Below are positions 41,720 through 45,211 of a stretch of 45,211 nt of DNA, one piece after another (the first letter of the stretch is position 1; each line of letters starts with the position of its first letter). A program made the position numbers and the translations under genes. The notes under the pieces are model-generated. The model searched no databases. It had not been told where the DNA came from and was given only the letters and a program-made list of their open reading frames with translations. This DNA is from an uncultured Bacteroidales bacterium (GTDB lineage Bacteria; Bacteroidota; Bacteroidia; Bacteroidales; Muribaculaceae), in assembly GCA_900539915.1 (NCBI GenBank), contig UQDU01000016.1, positions 1 through 45,211 of the forward strand, given 5' to 3'.

Positions 41720-43068
41720 CAGTTATTGATTTTGAGGCTCATGCCATTGAGTTTACGGTATAGGTCAAGGGCATAGACATCGGTCATGCCGCTGACATGG
41801 TCAAGGGCTGCCTGTATCTTGCCGTAGAGCGTTGGAGCGTCCACGTCATATTGCTGCGGCACCTGCGACAGTAGCAGACGTGAATAGTTGAGATGCGGAT
41901 GCCTGACGGCTTCAATCAACGCATCGACCAGGAAGCTGATGATACGGTTACCGGCCAGCTCGATATCCACAACATCGCTCGAACTGTATATCTTGTCACA
42001 CGACAGGCTGCAACAAGCCTGATAGGCACGGCGCGGACCGTCGGCTATATGCTGCACGAGAGGGCCTGAAAATGTCCCTGCCATGATGGCATCTTCATTG
42101 GCGATGAAGGTCTGTGCGCACGCATTGACCAGAGTGCCGATGACGCTTGACCTGAGGTAGGCCACCTTTTCATTAGGGTCATCAAGCCTGGTCATCATAT
42201 CTACCCGGCGGTTACGGACGGGAGTGTCGAAGAAATTAAGGAAGTGGTCTATCACCTCGTCATGTGAGAGGATGCGCAGCTTGTGGGCATCCTCTATGTC
42301 CATGATTTCATAGCAGATGTCGTCAGCTGCCTCAAGGATATATACGAGCGGATGACGCGCATACCTGACAGCCCCGTCGGGAGCATCCTGCCTGAGCATG
42401 CCGAGCGCATCGGCCACTTTGACGAAATAGTCACGTTCGGAAGCAAAGAAACCGAATTTGCTGCGGTCACCGGCAAGCGATGACTGATACGGATACTTGA
42501 CAATGGACGCAAGCGTAGAGTATGTCATGGCGAATCCGCCGTCCCTGCGCCCTTTGAACTGATGGGTCAGTAGCCTGAACGCATTGGCATTGCCCTCGAA
42601 GTTGACAAAATCCGCCCATTGGTCGGCATCAAGCTGTGACTGCAATTCCATGCCAGGGCCTTCGCTGAAATAGGTCGCGATGGCCTTCTCGCCCGAGTGG
42701 CCGAAAGGAGGGTTGCCGAGGTCATGGGCCAGACACGCAGCAGCCACTATCTCCCCTATCGCATCGAGCTTTTGGAGCCATGGCTCCGAGGCATACTTGG
42801 GGCGCAGACCGGCCGCTATATCATTGGCCAACGAACGGCCTACACATGCCACCTCCATGCTGTGGGTGAGGCGGTTATGCACAAAGATGCTCCCCGGCAG
42901 AGGGAACACCTGAGTTTTGTTTTGCAATCGGCGGAAAGGCGATGAAAACACCAGACGGTCAAAATCTCTCTGGAAATCGCTGCGCTCCCCGGCCCGGTTG
43001 CTGTGAATATCTTCAAGCCCGAGCCTCCGGTCACTGATAAGATTGTCCCAATGCATGGTGTCAGCCAT
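41719..43068 (-). CDS. dgt: Deoxyguanosinetriphosphate triphosphohydrolase-like protein (HD domain)
   Basis: HD-superfamily enzyme releasing tripolyphosphate from dNTPs. The 449-residue protein begins with RAGERSDFQRDFDRLVFSSPFRRLQNKTQVFPL, then HNRLTHSMEVACVG (first metal histidine). AACLAHDLGNPPFGHSGE is the HD pair, near 115-135, and ILEAADDICYEIMDIEDAH is the later aspartate. The substrate may be wider than dGTP, as for many homologues. 45 bases after upp. Confidence 0.93.
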   Translation of the reverse strand: MADTMHWDNLISDRRLGLEDIHSNRAGERSDFQRDFDRLVFSSPFRRLQNKTQVFPLPGSIFVHNRLTHSMEVACVGRSLANDIAAGLRPKYASEPWLQKLDAIGEIVAAACLAHDLGNPPFGHSGEKAIATYFSEGPGMELQSQLDADQWADFVNFEGNANAFRLLTHQFKGRRDGGFAMTYSTLASIVKYPYQSSLAGDRSKFGFFASERDYFVKVADALGMLRQDAPDGAVRYARHPLVYILEAADDICYEIMDIEDAHKLRILSHDEVIDHFLNFFDTPVRNRRVDMMTRLDDPNEKVAYLRSSVIGTLVNACAQTFIANEDAIMAGTFSGPLVQHIADGPRRAYQACCSLSCDKIYSSSDVVDIELAGNRIISFLVDALIEAVRHPHLNYSRLLLSQVPQQYDVDAPTLYGKIQAALDHVSGMTDVYALDLYRKLNGMSLKINN

Positions 43069-43113
43069 AATAGATTGCGATTACAGGGTGTAATGTTTAT
43101 ATCTTGCCGGGCA

Positions 43114-43767
43114 TCACTCCTTCTCGCCGTAGGCAAGGTCTCCTGCATCACCGAGGCCGGGCACTATGTAGGAGTGGGCATTGATTTCCGGGTCGATCGC
43201 TCCCACCCATATCGACGTCCTGTCAGCCGGGAAGGTCTTGGCCACGTAGTCGACGGCCTGTTGTGACGCTATTACAGATACCACGTGCACCTGTGCCGGC
43301 TCACCTTTGGTCAACAGAGCCTTATAGCTCAGTTCCATCGAGCCGCCCGTGGCCAGCATCGGATCCACGAGTATCAGAGTCTTGCCGTCAAGCCGCGGTG
43401 AGGCTATGTACTCTATGAAGATGTCAAAGTCATCTTTCTCACGATATTTGCGGTAGGCACTGACAAAAGCGTTTTCGGCCCGGTCAAAGAAGTTGAGGAA
43501 ACCCTGATGGAACGGCACTCCGGCACGGAATATCGTACCGAGCACCACCTTCTCGTCAAGCACCTGACACTGGGCGGTAGCCAGAGGAGTCTCCACCCCG
43601 ATGGTAGTATAGTTTAGCGTCTTGCTTATCTCATAAGCCATTATTTCGCCCACCCTCTCAAGGTTACGGCGAAACCGCATCATGCTGCCCTGGATATTGA
43701 CATCCCTCATTTCGGCCATATACTGGCTGATAAGCGAGGGTGTCTCGGCGAAATTGACTACTTTCAT
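43114..43767 (-). CDS. upp: Uracil phosphoribosyltransferase
   Basis: Salvages uracil to UMP using PRPP. The 217-residue protein has the PRPP-binding loop LILVDPMLATGGSM near 131-144 and the uracil-binding C-terminal segment YIVPGLGDAGDLAYG near 200-214. RAGVPFHQGFLNFF lies near 82-95. First gene of a minus-strand group with dgt and the TPM protein. Confidence 0.95.
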   Translation of the reverse strand: MKVVNFAETPSLISQYMAEMRDVNIQGSMMRFRRNLERVGEIMAYEISKTLNYTTIGVETPLATAQCQVLDEKVVLGTIFRAGVPFHQGFLNFFDRAENAFVSAYRKYREKDDFDIFIEYIASPRLDGKTLILVDPMLATGGSMELSYKALLTKGEPAQVHVVSVIASQQAVDYVAKTFPADRTSIWVGAIDPEINAHSYIVPGLGDAGDLAYGEKE

Positions 43768-43799
43768 AATACAGATTTAAGAAGATGAGCGAGCTTAGG

Positions 43800-43830
43800 A
43801 AATTCTATAAATCGTTGATGGTGTTGCAAA
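43800..43830 (-). promoter_or_regulatory. Probable promoter of upp-dgt
   Basis: Minus strand: TTTG (43827-43830), 19 bases, TAGAATTT (43800-43807). The -7 is imperfect. The -33 falls within a GGTGTTGCAAAA string also seen at other repeat edges in the window. Confidence 0.45.
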
Positions 43831-43861
43831 AAGCATTTTGCTCTGATGCTGTTATTTTGTC

Positions 43862-44021
43862 GTAGGGACATGCCACGAACTTAAGGAATGTCCCTACTAC
43901 ATATGAACGACATTCAAGCATTAACGACTTCTTAAATTAGTGACATTGTGCCATGGCATGTCCCTACTATGATGGGTGCATTCCTTACAGCCATGCAATT
44001 TGACTGTTTTGCAACACCGGC
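43862..44021. repeat. Scrambled remnants of repeat families A and B
   Basis: 43862-43871 and 43888-43897 are inverted family A heads whose palindrome core has been replaced by an edge sequence. 43941-43967 carries GTGACATTGTGCCATGG and on to CCCTAC in the order seen in the outer arm at 5451-5490. 44000-44021 (AATTTGACTGTTTTGCAACACC) is the reversed left edge of family B. This cluster separates pfkA from upp and shows the two families colonising the same site. Confidence 0.65.
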
Positions 44022-44049
44022 AAATAAATCCTTTGTGAGTAAAGAAATA

Positions 44050-45030
44050 TCAGATGGACAGACGGCGGAGAGTGTCAAGCAGGTCGCGGTTGATGGGCTT
44101 GTCGTTCTTGATGGCCTTGGAGAAAGGCACATATACAATCTCGTCATTGGCGAGTCCTATCATGACGTTGCGCTGGTCCTCAAGGAGGGCGTCGATGGCT
44201 GCGGCACCCATGCGCGAAGCAAGGATGCGGTCACGCGCAGTGGGAGAACCGCCACGCTGGAGATGTCCCAGGATAGACACACGCACGTCATAGCCGGGAT
44301 ATTCATTCTTGACGCGCTCGGCAAGAGCCATCGCACCCCCGGTAATCGGGCTTTCGGCCACAAGCACTATAGAGGAGTTCTTGGACTTACGGAATCCGTT
44401 CTGAATCAGTTCGGCAAGCTGGTCGACCTCGGTAGAAATTTCCGGGATGATGGCAGCCTCGGCACCACTGGCTATGGCACCGTTGAGCGCGAGAAATCCG
44501 GCATCGCGTCCCATCACCTCTATGAAGAAAAGTCGCTCATGGCTCGTGGCTGTGTCGCGTATCTTGTCGACACACTCCATGATGGTATTGAGGGCAGTAT
44601 CATAGCCGATGGTGAAATCGGTGCCGTAGAGGTCATTGTCAATGGTGCCCGGCAGACCGATGATGGGGAAGTTGAACTCGTTGGCAAAAATACGCGCACC
44701 GGTCAGCGAACCGTCACCGCCGATTACCACCAGAGCGTCGATGCCGTGGCGGCGCAGATTGTCATAAGCCAGCTGGCGGCCTTCGGGAGTCTGGAACTCC
44801 TTGCAGCGTGCCGTCTTGAGAATCGTACCGCCGGCCTGGATGATATTTGACACATTCTGAGTCCTGAACTCCACGATTTCATCCGTTATGAGACCGCGGT
44901 AGCCGCGATATATGCCCTTTACTGAAAAGCCGCTGAATATAGCCGAACGAGTGACCGCACGGATAGCCGCGTTCATGCCTGGAGCGTCACCTCCGGAGGT
45001 GAGTATGCCTATGCACTTGATTTCTGCCAT
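44050..45030 (-). CDS. pfkA: ATP-dependent 6-phosphofructokinase
   Basis: Glycolytic kinase forming fructose 1,6-bisphosphate. The 326-residue protein has the ATP-binding start GILTSGGDAPGMNAAIR and GGDGS at 104-108; the glycine marks ATP rather than pyrophosphate dependence. The catalytic TIDND is at 129-133, and MGRDAGFLAL and the fructose-6-phosphate/effector residues follow. It appears monocistronic, with repeat remnants downstream. Confidence 0.95.
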   Translation of the reverse strand: MAEIKCIGILTSGGDAPGMNAAIRAVTRSAIFSGFSVKGIYRGYRGLITDEIVEFRTQNVSNIIQAGGTILKTARCKEFQTPEGRQLAYDNLRRHGIDALVVIGGDGSLTGARIFANEFNFPIIGLPGTIDNDLYGTDFTIGYDTALNTIMECVDKIRDTATSHERLFFIEVMGRDAGFLALNGAIASGAEAAIIPEISTEVDQLAELIQNGFRKSKNSSIVLVAESPITGGAMALAERVKNEYPGYDVRVSILGHLQRGGSPTARDRILASRMGAAAIDALLEDQRNVMIGLANDEIVYVPFSKAIKNDKPINRDLLDTLRRLSI

Positions 45031-45100
45031 GATATTTTAGAGTTTACGTGTTTTTTGAGTGGGTTGAATCGTGAACTGTAAATACTTTTTTTAATAAGTA

Positions 45101-45108
45101 CAAATATA
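45101..45108 (-). promoter_or_regulatory. -7 element of pfkA
   Basis: Minus strand TATATTTG, a full match to the -7 consensus, about 70 bases upstream of the pfkA ATG. No TTTG is found at the expected -33 distance. Confidence 0.5.
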
Positions 45109-45158
45109 GCGATATTTGGTTTAAGATACGATTTTTTCAAGCAAAAGCATTGGCAAAT

Positions 45159-45211
45159 TTAGAGGGTGTTTAATAACAAAAGTTAAATCCTGAGCTGCGG
45201 ATTTTGAGATG
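45159..45211. repeat. Right copy of the 53-bp inverted repeat shared by both window ends
   Basis: Exact reverse complement of 3-55. It starts TTAGAGGGTGTTTAATAAC and runs to the end of the window, so the repeat continues outside. See the left copy for interpretation. Confidence 0.75.

Overview
The window looks like chromosomal DNA from a member of the Bacteroidales, most likely a gut Muribaculaceae-like lineage. Evidence for this: promoters follow the Bacteroidetes pattern (TTTG, 19-21 bases, TAnnTTTG); Shine-Dalgarno sequences are mostly absent; and families typical of the phylum are present (Wolinella-type frdCAB, DUF4270 lipoprotein, DUF5683, PorD/DUF4835, TonB-receptor-like beta-barrels, periplasmic TPR - membrane - LuxR-HTH regulator). 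No rRNA, prophage, CRISPR array or intact transposase gene is visible. The genus is an inference.

Layout. 1-4.7 kb: a free-standing B3/B4 (PheT-like) domain protein, then the fumarate reductase operon frdC-frdA-frdB with a strong promoter and a terminator. 4.7-5.8 kb: more than 1 kb without genes, packed with palindromic repeats. 5.8-9.0 kb: a small lipoprotein and an outer-membrane beta-barrel protein, convergent with a small four-helix membrane protein (DUF4405-like). 9.1-13.6 kb (minus): mazG, topB and a membrane-anchored TPR/LuxR regulator. 13.9-16.1 kb (plus): a short glycogen-synthase-like protein, a DUF4270 lipoprotein and tRNA-Thr(CGU). 16.4-25.0 kb (minus): dnaN, an exonuclease, coaBC, porD-like, recN, then rlmB, an N-carbamoylputrescine amidase-like hydrolase and a CDF metal exporter. 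25.2-26.4 kb (minus): a highly expressed-looking OmpA-family porin with textbook promoter and terminator. 27.0-34.7 kb (plus): parB, parA, a large TonB-receptor-like protein, DUF5683 and a LysM lytic transglycosylase. 35.0-40.4 kb (plus): rimP-nusA-infB-folK behind a leader with an intrinsic-terminator-like hairpin. 40.4-45.0 kb (minus): upp, dgt, a TPM-domain protein, and separately pfkA.

Functional themes are anaerobic energy metabolism (frd, pfkA), replication, repair and segregation (dnaN, recN, topB, parAB, dgt, mazG), translation and transcription (rimP, nusA, infB, rlmB, tRNA) and the cell envelope.

The most unusual content lies between genes. At least two families of inverted-pair palindromes, each headed by GTAG, look like REPINs (REP doublets). 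One family has an 18-bp perfect palindrome (GACATGCCATGGCATGTC); the other has GGCTGCACC/GGTGCAGCC-type palindromes. They occur near 4.8, 5.1, 5.4, 16.4, 19.1, 26.8, 34.7 and 43.9 kb, and at least one appears to supply a promoter element to its neighbour. The window starts and ends with the same 53-bp sequence in inverted orientation, as if it were cut at two copies of one mobile element.
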